Assembly: GCA_002813895.1 (NCBI GenBank)
Contig: CP024912.1
Location: forward strand, 248,001-312,000
Source: Cyanobacterium sp. HL-69
GTDB lineage: Bacteria > Cyanobacteriota > Cyanobacteriia > Cyanobacteriales > Cyanobacteriaceae
Direction: 5' to 3'
DNA: 64,000 nt
Below the pieces are notes generated by a model. That model saw only the letters and a list, made by a program, of their open reading frames with translations, was not told where the DNA came from and searched no databases. The first letter of the stretch is position 1. Every line of letters begins with the position of its first letter. The translations under genes were made by a program, and so were the position numbers. Positions 56,654 to 64,000 of this stretch are shown piece after piece.

Positions 56654-57721
56654 ATGCACAAACTGTTATTTATGTCAACCTCCGTGGGTGCTTTAAGCTC
56701 AGGCATTGGGGGCGGTGTAGAATTAACCCTATACAACCTTATCCAAGAAATGCAAAAAAGAGGGTATGACATCACCACCGTAGCCCCCCAAGACTCTTAC
56801 TTTGCTAATGCCAAAATTATCGAAATAGAAGGGAATGTGCATATACCAGCCCAGACTCAATCAAGGGATATTCCTACCATCATGCCTGAAAACTCCGTTT
56901 TGGCGAATATGTGGGAATATGCGAGAAAAGTACAGTCAGATTATGACTTGATTGTTAACTTTGCCTTTGATTGGCTTCCTTTTTACTTAACACCTTTTTT
57001 CTCTACCCCCATCGCCCAATTTATCAGCATGGGTTCTTTATCCGATAGTTTGGATGAGATTATGGATAAAATTGCCCAACAATATCCCCACAATTTTGGA
57101 GTATATACCAAGTCTCAGGCAAATACTTTTCCTTTTAGTCAGGTGTGCGAAATATTGGGCAGTGGGTTGGATTTGTCGTCATATCAATATAGTGAAAAAT
57201 TTGATAAAAAACTGGCATGGTTAGGAAGAATTGCCCCAGAAAAAGCCCTGGAAGATGCGGTAAAAGCCTGTGATATTACCCAAATTCCTTTATTAATTTT
57301 TGGTAAAATTCAAGATGAGCAATATTGGCAAAAAATTCTCGCTCAATATCCTGATGCCCCCATCGACTATCGGGGTTTTTTATCTACCCAAGATTTACAA
57401 CAGGAATTAAGGGAATGTCAAGGATTATTAATGACTCCTCGCTGGATAGAGGCTTTTGGGAATGTGGCCATAGAGGCTTTGGCTTGTGGTGTTCCTGTAA
57501 TCGCCTATGCTAGGGGTGGCCCATCGGAAATTGTGGAGGATGGTAAGACGGGATTTTTGGTAACTCCTGATAGTGTGGATGGTTTGGTGGAGGCTATTAA
57601 TAAGTTATCTACTATTAACCGTTATGATTGTCGTTTGGTGGTGGAAAGGGAGTATTCTTTGGATGTGTGGGGAGATAGGTTTGAGAGTTGGTTTAAAAAA
57701 ATAGTTCCTCAGGCTGGTTAG
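56654..57721 (+). CDS. Family 4 glycosyltransferase (pterin glucosyltransferase-like)
   Basis: 355 residues in GT-B fold. N-terminal GGGVELTLYNLIQEMQKRGYDI; C-terminal LAWLGRIAPEKALEDAV and the GT4 donor motif EAFGNVAIEALACGVPVIAYARGG. From memory, a cyanobacterial UDP-glucose:tetrahydrobiopterin glucosyltransferase of Synechococcus has a very similar N-terminus (GGGVELTL) and VNFAFDWLPFYLTPFF-like segment, so pterin glucosylation is one guess; a surface-glycan role is another. 58 bp before the next plus-strand gene. Confidence 0.8.
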   Translation: MHKLLFMSTSVGALSSGIGGGVELTLYNLIQEMQKRGYDITTVAPQDSYFANAKIIEIEGNVHIPAQTQSRDIPTIMPENSVLANMWEYARKVQSDYDLIVNFAFDWLPFYLTPFFSTPIAQFISMGSLSDSLDEIMDKIAQQYPHNFGVYTKSQANTFPFSQVCEILGSGLDLSSYQYSEKFDKKLAWLGRIAPEKALEDAVKACDITQIPLLIFGKIQDEQYWQKILAQYPDAPIDYRGFLSTQDLQQELRECQGLLMTPRWIEAFGNVAIEALACGVPVIAYARGGPSEIVEDGKTGFLVTPDSVDGLVEAINKLSTINRYDCRLVVEREYSLDVWGDRFESWFKKIVPQAG

Positions 57722-57779
57722 TTTGGTAGCAGTGACACAGGATGATTAAAACAAGTAAGATCAATTTAAGATTATTATT

Positions 57780-58277
57780 ATGAGTGAATCAGAGCAAGAT
57801 AGAAAAAGAGATTTGGAATTGCGTCGGGATGCTTTGCGGGGCAGACAATTTTCTTTAGCAGATTTAATTGGGCAAGAAGGAGGGGGGTTTCTCAAGGGAG
57901 AGTCTCCTGTGCCTTTTATTATTAGGTTAAAAACAGAAATTAAGCTATTTATTAGTAACAATTTACAGGATAGCTCTGGGGCGTTACAGGCTGTATTACA
58001 AGATATGGTGAATGGGGCGGACAGTAAAATTAGTAGTCATGAAACGGATCCTTTGTCGGCTCTGAGGGCTATTATTGAGGAGATTATGGAAAATGATAAT
58101 CTATACTATGACTTTGTGAAACAGGTTGACCTTAAATCTGGACAAATAAGTGGCGATCGCCCTTACTTCCAAAAACCAGGACAACCTGCCCATCCTGAAG
58201 ACGAATATTCTCACGAATCAGTTAAGGAAAAACTCATCGAACTTTTGAATATCATCGATGCTATTCAACCACAGTAG
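57780..58277 (+). CDS. Conserved cyanobacterial protein, unknown function
   Basis: 165 residues, soluble, helical and acidic; N-terminal RKRDLELRRDALRGRQFSLADLIGQEGGGFLKGESPVP, later ALRAIIEEIMENDNLYYDFVKQ, and a Pro-rich segment with a final amphipathic helix KEKLIELLNIIDAI. No domain recognised. It follows the glycosyltransferase by 58 bp on the same strand and converges on miaB. Confidence 0.7.
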   Translation: MSESEQDRKRDLELRRDALRGRQFSLADLIGQEGGGFLKGESPVPFIIRLKTEIKLFISNNLQDSSGALQAVLQDMVNGADSKISSHETDPLSALRAIIEEIMENDNLYYDFVKQVDLKSGQISGDRPYFQKPGQPAHPEDEYSHESVKEKLIELLNIIDAIQPQ

Positions 58278-58330
58278 GGAAATAGGGAATAGAAAATAAT
58301 TTAACTATCACCTAACACCTACCACCGAAA

Positions 58331-59686
58331 TTAGGCTTCCACCAAAGTTAGAGCTTCCCCAGTGAGGCTAAAAGCCCTTACCTGAGTAATTTTCACGGGG
58401 ACAATTTTCCCTTTTAACTCATTTATATCCCCTGCAAAGAAAGTAAGACGATTACCATCTGTCCTACCCACCACTTGAGTCGCATCCTTGGGATTAACAT
58501 CCTCCACCAATACCTGCTCAATTTTACCAAGATACCGTTGAGAACGTTGCGCCGCCTTAACTGATACTAAATGATTTAGGCGCGCCAGGCGATCGCCCTT
58601 TACCTCCTCACTAAGCTGATTTTCCCATTCCGCCGCAGGGGTTTGAGGACGAGGAGAATAAGCCGCCGTATTCAAAAGGTCAAAACCAATATCCTCCACT
58701 AACCTTAAAGTATTCTCAAACTGCTCCTCTGTTTCCCCCGGAAAACCCACAATGGCATCCGCACTAATGGCAGCATCAGGCATATAACCACGAATTTTAT
58801 TGATAATATCTCGATAACGTTCATGGGTATAACCGCGCTTCATGGCTTTTAATACATCATTATCCCCCGACTGAAAAGGAATGTGGAAATGTTCACACAC
58901 CTTGGGCAACTCATGACAAGCCTTGATTAAACGCTCGGTAAAATAGCGGGGATGGGAAGTGGCAAAGCGGATGCGCTCGATCCCTTCCACATCATGGATA
59001 AAATAGAGTAAATCCGTCAAAGTATGCTTATTTCTCCCTGTTTCCGTTGTACCAGGTAAGTCACGCCCATAGGCATCGATATTTTGACCCAATAAAGTTA
59101 TCTCCGTATAACCCTGACGGGCAAGTTCTTCAATTTCCGCCTTAATGGCTTCGGGGGTGCGAGATTGCTCCACGCCTCTAGTATTTGGCACTACACAATA
59201 ACTACATCTTTCATTGCAACCATAAATAATATTTACCCAAGCCGAAACACTGCTTTCTCGGCGGGGTTTAGTAATATCCTCAAAAATATGCACGGGCTCA
59301 GTAGCTACAATCTGATTCCCTGCAAATACTTGATCCAATAAACTATCAAGGCGATTGGCGTGTTGAGGCCCCATAATCAGGTCAATTTCAGGCACACGCC
59401 TTAAAAGTTGCTCTCCTTCCTGTTGTGCGACACAACCGGCTACCACAAGGGTTAAGTCACCCTCTTTATGTTTTCTTTTTGCCTGTCTGCCCAAATAAGA
59501 ATAAACTTTTTGCTCAGCATTATCCCTGATACTACAGGTATTATATACAATCACATTGGCTTCGTTAGGATCCTCAGTAAAATCATAACCCATGGTTTCC
59601 AATATTCCTGCCATGCGCTCGGAGTCTGCCTTATTCATTTGACAACCGAAGGTAATGATATTATATCGGCGATTATTGTTGGTCAT
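58331..59686 (-). CDS. miaB: tRNA-2-methylthio-N6-dimethylallyladenosine synthase
   Basis: Radical SAM methylthiotransferase acting on A37 of tRNAs. 451 aa from the ATG at 59686 ([18 protein letters not shown]); the frame runs upstream to 59788, but the added 34 residues do not fit the family. UPF0004 cysteines ([26 protein letters not shown]), radical [11 protein letters not shown], and a C-terminal TRAM domain ([14 protein letters not shown]) are all present. Confidence 0.96.
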   Translation of the reverse strand: MTNNNRRYNIITFGCQMNKADSERMAGILETMGYDFTEDPNEANVIVYNTCSIRDNAEQKVYSYLGRQAKRKHKEGDLTLVVAGCVAQQEGEQLLRRVPEIDLIMGPQHANRLDSLLDQVFAGNQIVATEPVHIFEDITKPRRESSVSAWVNIIYGCNERCSYCVVPNTRGVEQSRTPEAIKAEIEELARQGYTEITLLGQNIDAYGRDLPGTTETGRNKHTLTDLLYFIHDVEGIERIRFATSHPRYFTERLIKACHELPKVCEHFHIPFQSGDNDVLKAMKRGYTHERYRDIINKIRGYMPDAAISADAIVGFPGETEEQFENTLRLVEDIGFDLLNTAAYSPRPQTPAAEWENQLSEEVKGDRLARLNHLVSVKAAQRSQRYLGKIEQVLVEDVNPKDATQVVGRTDGNRLTFFAGDINELKGKIVPVKITQVRAFSLTGEALTLVEA

Positions 59687-60122
59687 ATTTTCAATAAAAA
59701 TTAAACATATAATAAATTTTTGCGTATCTCTAATATACAAGAATTCAGTCCTTGCCTTGTTTGCTCTTTTTTGAGTAACCGCTTTCATATTTGAAGGACT
59801 ATAATAATTAAGAAAAGAAGAAGAGAATAATAATCAAATTTAATCAGTTTGTAAAGATATATTATCTTTATGGCACTGTCCAACAGGTTAGAATATTCCC
59901 AATTATTGAATAACTTTCTACCTAATAACACTGCTTTTTTGTATCTATAAAAGCATTATTTCTTTGGATTTATTGCTTAAATTATTCAAAGTATATTCAT
60001 TTTTAAACTAGAAATATCCTATGAGGAAATAAATAAAAATAGTTACTATTTATATCTAAAATATAGCCAAAATACATATCTATGGATCACTACATTAAAG
60101 AGAGTAATATACATACTATAAA
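59687..60122. other. Intergenic region, no gene seen
   Basis: This 436-bp AT-rich gap separates divergent miaB and the split GGDEF/EAL gene. I found no supported ORF, RNA gene or strong promoter by eye; it must contain the promoters of both. Confidence 0.4.
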
Positions 60123-60989
60123 ATGAAAAAAAATCCTTGGAAATATTTAAAAAGTTTAAGGTATAGTATCGTTTTAGTAACTTGTTGTTGTCTTATGCTA
60201 GTAGGACAAGCAACTTTATCACAACAAATTTCCCATAATTTAGAAAGAGATATAAAAGTGGGAATTTATCAAAATAGTCCAAAAGTATTTGTGGATGATA
60301 GCGGTAATCCTGCTGGTTTTTGGGTTGATATAGTTGATAATATTGCGAGAATAAATAATTGGTCAATAGTTTATGTACCCTGTATTTGGAGTGAATGTTT
60401 AAATCTGGTAGAAGAAGATGGTTTAGATTTGATGGTTGATGTGGCTTATTCTCCTGAGCGCGATCGCACCTTTAGCTTTAATAGTAACGTAGTATTAGCC
60501 AGTTGGTCACAAATTTACGCCAGACAAGGATTAGAATTAAACTCAATATTAGAATTAGATAACACAAGAATTGGAATATTAAGATCAAGCATTCAACAAG
60601 ATGTTTTAGAAAAAGAAATACAGGCTTTTGGAATCTATCCAACCCTTGTAGAAGTCGATAGTTTTGATGAAGTTTTTGCTCTTTTAGAAAAGGGAGAGAT
60701 AGATGCAGGAATAGTTAATAATTTTTTTGCAACGAAGGAAGCTAATAAATATAGTATTGTTAAAACTAATATTTTAATTAATCCAGCCCGTTTACACTTT
60801 ATTACTCAGAATGATGATCCAAAAAATATATTACCAGAATTAGATCTGGTTATGGAACAATTAATAGATGATCCCAATTCTAGCTACTATCAAGCGATGA
60901 ATAGATGGCTTGAGCCTCAAAAAGTGTTTGGTTGGCAAGACATAAGAAAAATTATCATGGATTTTATTATTTACACACCTTTTTTTTGA
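60123..60989 (+). CDS. Sensor part of a split GGDEF/EAL protein (SBP_bac_3 domain), ends at in-frame TGA
   Basis: 288 residues: a signal-anchor (about 13-32), then a family-3 periplasmic binding domain (IKVGIYQNSPKVFVDDSGNPAGFWVDIV, DLMVDVAYSPERDRTF, LEKGEIDAGIVNN). It ends in the start of a membrane helix (IIMDFIIYTPFF) at TGA 60987-60989. The same frame then continues without stop as LVFVVLWNYFLKK and the PAS part, so the gene was once one protein. Whether the N-terminal half is still made is unknown. Confidence 0.8.
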   Translation: MKKNPWKYLKSLRYSIVLVTCCCLMLVGQATLSQQISHNLERDIKVGIYQNSPKVFVDDSGNPAGFWVDIVDNIARINNWSIVYVPCIWSECLNLVEEDGLDLMVDVAYSPERDRTFSFNSNVVLASWSQIYARQGLELNSILELDNTRIGILRSSIQQDVLEKEIQAFGIYPTLVEVDSFDEVFALLEKGEIDAGIVNNFFATKEANKYSIVKTNILINPARLHFITQNDDPKNILPELDLVMEQLIDDPNSSYYQAMNRWLEPQKVFGWQDIRKIIMDFIIYTPFF

Positions 60990-61109
60990 TTAGTTTTTGT
61001 AGTTTTATGGAATTATTTTCTCAAAAAAGAGGTAAATCGCCGAAAAATTGTAGAACAGAATTTAAGAGAAAGTGAAGAAAGTTATATTCATCTGACCAAT
61101 CATATCCCC

Positions 61110-62759
61110 GTGGGAGTATTTAAAACAGATAAAGATTTTAATTGTTTATACGTCAACAAATACTGTTGTGAATTGATGGGTTTATCAGAGCAACAAATCA
61201 AAACAGAAGGATGGTTAATGGGTATTCATCCTGAAGACAAGGAAAAAACAATCCATTGGACAAATTCCATTAAAAAAGGTGTAATTTTTGATTTAGAATA
61301 TCGTTTTCAACGCCCTGATAAATCGATTATATGGGTGTTTGGGCAATGTTTACCAGAATATGATGACCATCAGAAAGTGAGGGGTTACATTGGTACTGTA
61401 ACAAATATAAGCGATCGCATCTTAGCCGAGCAACAATTAAAACACAATGCCTTCCATGACAAATTAACAGGCTTAGCCAATAGAGATTTATTGACCCAAA
61501 GACTAGAATTAGCGATACAAAAACAAAAACGTGATCACAACGTAAGATTTGCCGTCTTATTTTTAGACTTAGATAATTTCAAGATAATTAACGATAGTTT
61601 AGGGCATTCTACAGGAGATAAATTGTTAGTTGCCATGGCAAAATTACTACAAGGATTTATCAGGGAAATAGATATTGCCGTTAGATTGGGAGGAGATGAA
61701 TTTGTAGTTTTGTTAGAAGATATTGATGGTATTCAAGAAGCTATCGTGGTTGCCCAAAGAATTATTCAAGCCTTAAAATCCCCTTTGGTGCTAGATAATA
61801 AAGAAGTTTTCATTCAAACCAGTATTGGTATTACCACAAGTAGTGAGAGAAGGGAAAATGCCGAAAGTATCCTAAGAGACGCTGATATAGCCATGTATAA
61901 GGCAAAGCAAAGTGGCAAAGGAAAATATGCTATTTTTGATCCCATTATGCACTCCCAAGCCGTTGAAAGGCTACAGATGGAAAATGATTTGCGTAATGCC
62001 CTCGAAAATAATCAGTTTATTTTAAATTACCAACCAGTGGTTAACCTAAAATCTGGCTCTATTGAAGGTTTGGAGGCCTTAATTCGTTGGCAACATCCAC
62101 AAAAGGGGTTAATTTCTCCTCTAAAATTTATCTCCATTGCCGAAGAAATGGGGTTAATTATTCCCCTTGGAGAATGGATTTTAGACACAGCCTGTCAACA
62201 ACTATCCATATGGCAAAAGCAATTTAACTCTCCTTTAAAGTTAAGTGTTAATTTATCGGTAAAACAGTTAAATTATTGTTTAATTGAGACTTTAGATAAT
62301 ATTCTTTTTCGTCATCAAATATTGCCAAATACTTTGACTTTAGAAATTACTGAAAGTATGTTAATTGAAAATTTTGAGTCAACTTCTAATTTACTATACA
62401 AAATAAAAGAAAGAAATATTTCTATTAGTATTGATGATTTTGGTACGGGGTATTCCTGTTTTAGTTATTTACATCGTTTACCCGTGGATATTCTCAAAAT
62501 TGACCGTAGTTTTGTCCATAATTTAGAGTTAAATGGTCATAATCAATTAATTACAGAATCTATTATTGTTTTGTCAAAATCCATTGGTATGTCGGTAATC
62601 GCAGAAGGAGTTGAGGCTGTGGAGCAAAAAATATGGTTACAACGCCACGGATGTTCATTTGGGCAGGGTTATTTCTTTTCTCCTCCTTTACTTCCCCTTC
62701 TCGCAACGATGGTTTTGCAAAAAGGTTCATATCAAGAGTATATAAAAACCAGACCTTAA
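61110..62759 (+). CDS. PAS-GGDEF-EAL part of the split c-di-GMP protein
   Basis: 549 residues from the GTG at 61110; the frame is open from 60990. PAS domain (about 1-100), diguanylate cyclase GGDEF with RLGGDEF at 194-198, and phosphodiesterase EAL with GLEALIRW (EAL at 322-324), LEITESMLIENF, DDFGTGYSCFSYL and EGVEAVEQ. Both active-site motifs are intact, so the enzyme could work if expressed. It is the downstream half of the gene beginning at 60123; alone it would lack its periplasmic sensor and most of the membrane helix. Confidence 0.85.
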   Translation: MGVFKTDKDFNCLYVNKYCCELMGLSEQQIKTEGWLMGIHPEDKEKTIHWTNSIKKGVIFDLEYRFQRPDKSIIWVFGQCLPEYDDHQKVRGYIGTVTNISDRILAEQQLKHNAFHDKLTGLANRDLLTQRLELAIQKQKRDHNVRFAVLFLDLDNFKIINDSLGHSTGDKLLVAMAKLLQGFIREIDIAVRLGGDEFVVLLEDIDGIQEAIVVAQRIIQALKSPLVLDNKEVFIQTSIGITTSSERRENAESILRDADIAMYKAKQSGKGKYAIFDPIMHSQAVERLQMENDLRNALENNQFILNYQPVVNLKSGSIEGLEALIRWQHPQKGLISPLKFISIAEEMGLIIPLGEWILDTACQQLSIWQKQFNSPLKLSVNLSVKQLNYCLIETLDNILFRHQILPNTLTLEITESMLIENFESTSNLLYKIKERNISISIDDFGTGYSCFSYLHRLPVDILKIDRSFVHNLELNGHNQLITESIIVLSKSIGMSVIAEGVEAVEQKIWLQRHGCSFGQGYFFSPPLLPLLATMVLQKGSYQEYIKTRP

Positions 62760-62876
62760 TCCAAGGGGGTGGAGAATGTATTAAAATTAACGGATAATAA
62801 TTGTTGCTTTAGTTATTGTTTTAATAGTTAGAGTGCTTTTTTGTGTATTAACTCCCTTGGCGATCGCCCTTAATTT

Positions 62877-63641
62877 ATGAGTCAAAATTCTTTTGTTGGA
62901 ACAGTTTATTTAGTGGGTGCAGGTCCTGGAGACCCCGGATTGCTTACGGTTAAGGGAAAATCCCTGTTAGAATTGGCAGATGTGGTAGTGTATGATGCTT
63001 TGGTTAGCGAAGAAATTTTAAATATAATTAGTCCCTACGCCGAAAAAATTAACGCAGGAAAACGCCGTGGTCGCCATTCTTTACCCCAAAACCAAACCAA
63101 TGAAATTTTGATCGAAAAAGCTCGTGAACACGTCATAGTGGTACGCCTAAAGGGTGGAGATCCCTTTGTTTTTGGTCGGGGAGGGGAAGAAATGGCAGAT
63201 TTAATCAAAGCGGGGATTCCTGTGGAGGTGGTGCCAGGTATTACTTCGGGCATTGCCGCCCCTGCTTATGCTGGTATTCCTGTTACCCATCGGGGTTATA
63301 GTTCATCGGTTACTTTTGTTACTGGTCATGAATCGGTGGGAAAATATCGCCCTAATGTGGATTGGAGTGCGATCGCCCGTGGCTCAGAAACTATAGTTAT
63401 TTATATGGGTATCCATAACCTCCATCAAATCATCCCCCAATTAATCGAAGCAGGGTTGACACCCCAAACCCAAATCGCCCTCATCCGTTGGGGTACACGC
63501 CCCGATCAACAGGAGTTATATGGTGATCTCGAAAATATTATTGATAAAGTAGAATCATCAGGATTTGAAGCCCCTGCGATCGCAGTTATCGGTAAAGTAG
63601 TGGGATTTAGGCAAGAAATAAACGAAATACTATGCAACTAA
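62877..63641 (+). CDS. cobA: Uroporphyrinogen-III C-methyltransferase
   Basis: Methylates uroporphyrinogen III at C2 and C7, giving precorrin-2 for sirohaem and cobalamin. 254 aa with VYLVGAGPGDPGLLTVKG, GDPFVFGRGGEEM, VVPGITSGIAAPAYAGIPVTHRG and a final region GTRPDQQELYGDLENI. Single-domain type, not the CysG fusion. Its last 10 bp overlap the next gene. A HIP1 site lies just before the start; no cobalamin riboswitch was recognised. Confidence 0.95.
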   Translation: MSQNSFVGTVYLVGAGPGDPGLLTVKGKSLLELADVVVYDALVSEEILNIISPYAEKINAGKRRGRHSLPQNQTNEILIEKAREHVIVVRLKGGDPFVFGRGGEEMADLIKAGIPVEVVPGITSGIAAPAYAGIPVTHRGYSSSVTFVTGHESVGKYRPNVDWSAIARGSETIVIYMGIHNLHQIIPQLIEAGLTPQTQIALIRWGTRPDQQELYGDLENIIDKVESSGFEAPAIAVIGKVVGFRQEINEILCN

Positions 63642-63868
63642 CCATCAAATTTCCAGAAAATACTAGCCCCGAACAAATTACAAAATTAATTCACAATATC
63701 AAACAAATTTCCATTCAAGAGGGAATAGATTTAAAAATGGAATCACAACCTATCTCAAAAAATGACCCTTGCAAAGAACTTGATTTTGAGCAAATAGCTG
63801 TGGAGACAGGCGTTGAAGACTTTGCCGAAAATCATGATCATTATTTGTATGGTGTACCTAAAAAATAA
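63632..63868 (+). CDS. Antitoxin-like small protein
   Basis: 78 residues; the ending GVEDFAENHDHYLYGVPKK is typical of cyanobacterial antitoxins paired with PIN toxins, from memory. The N-terminal half (PENTSPEQITKLIHNIKQISIQEG) looks helical. It overlaps the end of cobA by 10 bp and its stop overlaps the ATG of the PIN remnant (ATAATG), an arrangement usual for toxin-antitoxin pairs. Confidence 0.7.
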   Translation: MQLTIKFPENTSPEQITKLIHNIKQISIQEGIDLKMESQPISKNDPCKELDFEQIAVETGVEDFAENHDHYLYGVPKK

Positions 63869-64000
63869 TGAAATCAATTTTTGTTGGTCCTTCTGCATTA
63901 ATAGCATAAGGTTTCAACCTTTTCTGTAATAGAAGCGATAAAGAATGGGGAATTGTTGACTGTATCAGTATCATCGTCGCTCAACAAATGAGTATTATAG
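63868..64000 (+). pseudogene. Remnant of a PIN-domain (VapC-like) toxin, cut by window edge
   Basis: ATG at 63868 begins MKSIFVGPSALIA, the PIN N-terminus with GP where a DT normally holds the catalytic Asp, then a stop at 63907-63909. In the same frame after the stop the C-terminal PIN block RSDKEWGIVDCISIIVAQ follows at once, so about 90 central residues are missing. This fits an in-frame internal deletion; the gene is not functional. Confidence 0.72.

Noticed and set aside
60973-60990. Frameshift at the T8 run as cause of the split GGDEF/EAL gene
   Set aside because: The ORFs before and after the stop are in the same phase, so a single indel cannot explain it.
62760-62876. Cobalamin riboswitch before cobA
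   Set aside because: No B12-box-like element or room for the full fold in this 117-bp gap.

Overview
The window is chromosomal DNA of an AT-rich cyanobacterium. The photosystem II operon psbE-psbF-psbL-psbJ, phycocyanobilin synthase PcyA, a ferrochelatase with a C-terminal chlorophyll-binding-like tail, a CruA-type lycopene cyclase, a CytM-like cytochrome and cyanoexosortase-like genes are all cyanobacterial. The octamer GCGATCGC (HIP1) occurs about 45 times by eye, roughly once per 1.4 kb, which is a known cyanobacterial signature. AT richness plus gene content fits a unicellular form near Cyanobacterium/Geminocystis; this placement is an inference.

Layout. 1-9.9 kb: 5'-truncated cruA, then rpe, rbgA/ylqF, tRNA-Ser(UGA), a FutC-like ABC ATPase, psbEFLJ, pcyA, tatA, hemH and rsmI. 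9.9-15.7 kb: a minus-strand run thiL, receiver protein, trmFO and a divergent flavoprotein, with a solitary pyruvate-formate-lyase-activase-like gene on the plus strand. 15.9-21.2 kb: a signalling island with an FHA protein carrying a C-terminal zinc ribbon, an FHA-flavoenzyme fusion, a membrane protein, and convergent to them a Ser/Thr kinase with eight TPRs. 21.4-39.1 kb: tatC, then a 28-gene ribosomal protein/transcription cluster from rplC to rpmE, including secY, adk, infA, rpoA and truA, closed by a hairpin terminator. 39.1-42.5 kb: CheW-like, membrane/winged-helix and DUF2062 proteins and an isolated dndC. 42.5-48 kb: an exopolysaccharide/exosortase locus (Wzc-like, Wza-like, EpsI-like, exosortase). 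48.3-64 kb: a peptide-type ABC permease, tex, rsmA, a cation/proton antiporter, nanE, a cytM-like gene, a GT4 glycosyltransferase, miaB, a c-di-GMP receptor/enzyme gene split by an in-frame TGA, cobA, an antitoxin-like gene, and a decayed PIN toxin at the right edge.

How parts fit together. Most genes are housekeeping (translation, secretion, tetrapyrrole synthesis, RNA modification). The least explained part is 15.9-21.2 kb, where phosphothreonine-reading FHA domains, one of them fused to a flavin enzyme, sit against a Ser/Thr kinase. Other points of interest are the isolated dndC, the Wzc-like protein with a damaged P-loop, the TGA inside a transmembrane segment of a GGDEF/EAL protein, the toxin remnant, a dispersed 20-bp palindrome with compensatory base changes, and a structured leader of about 280 nt before rplC. 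No insertion sequence, prophage, CRISPR array or rRNA was seen.
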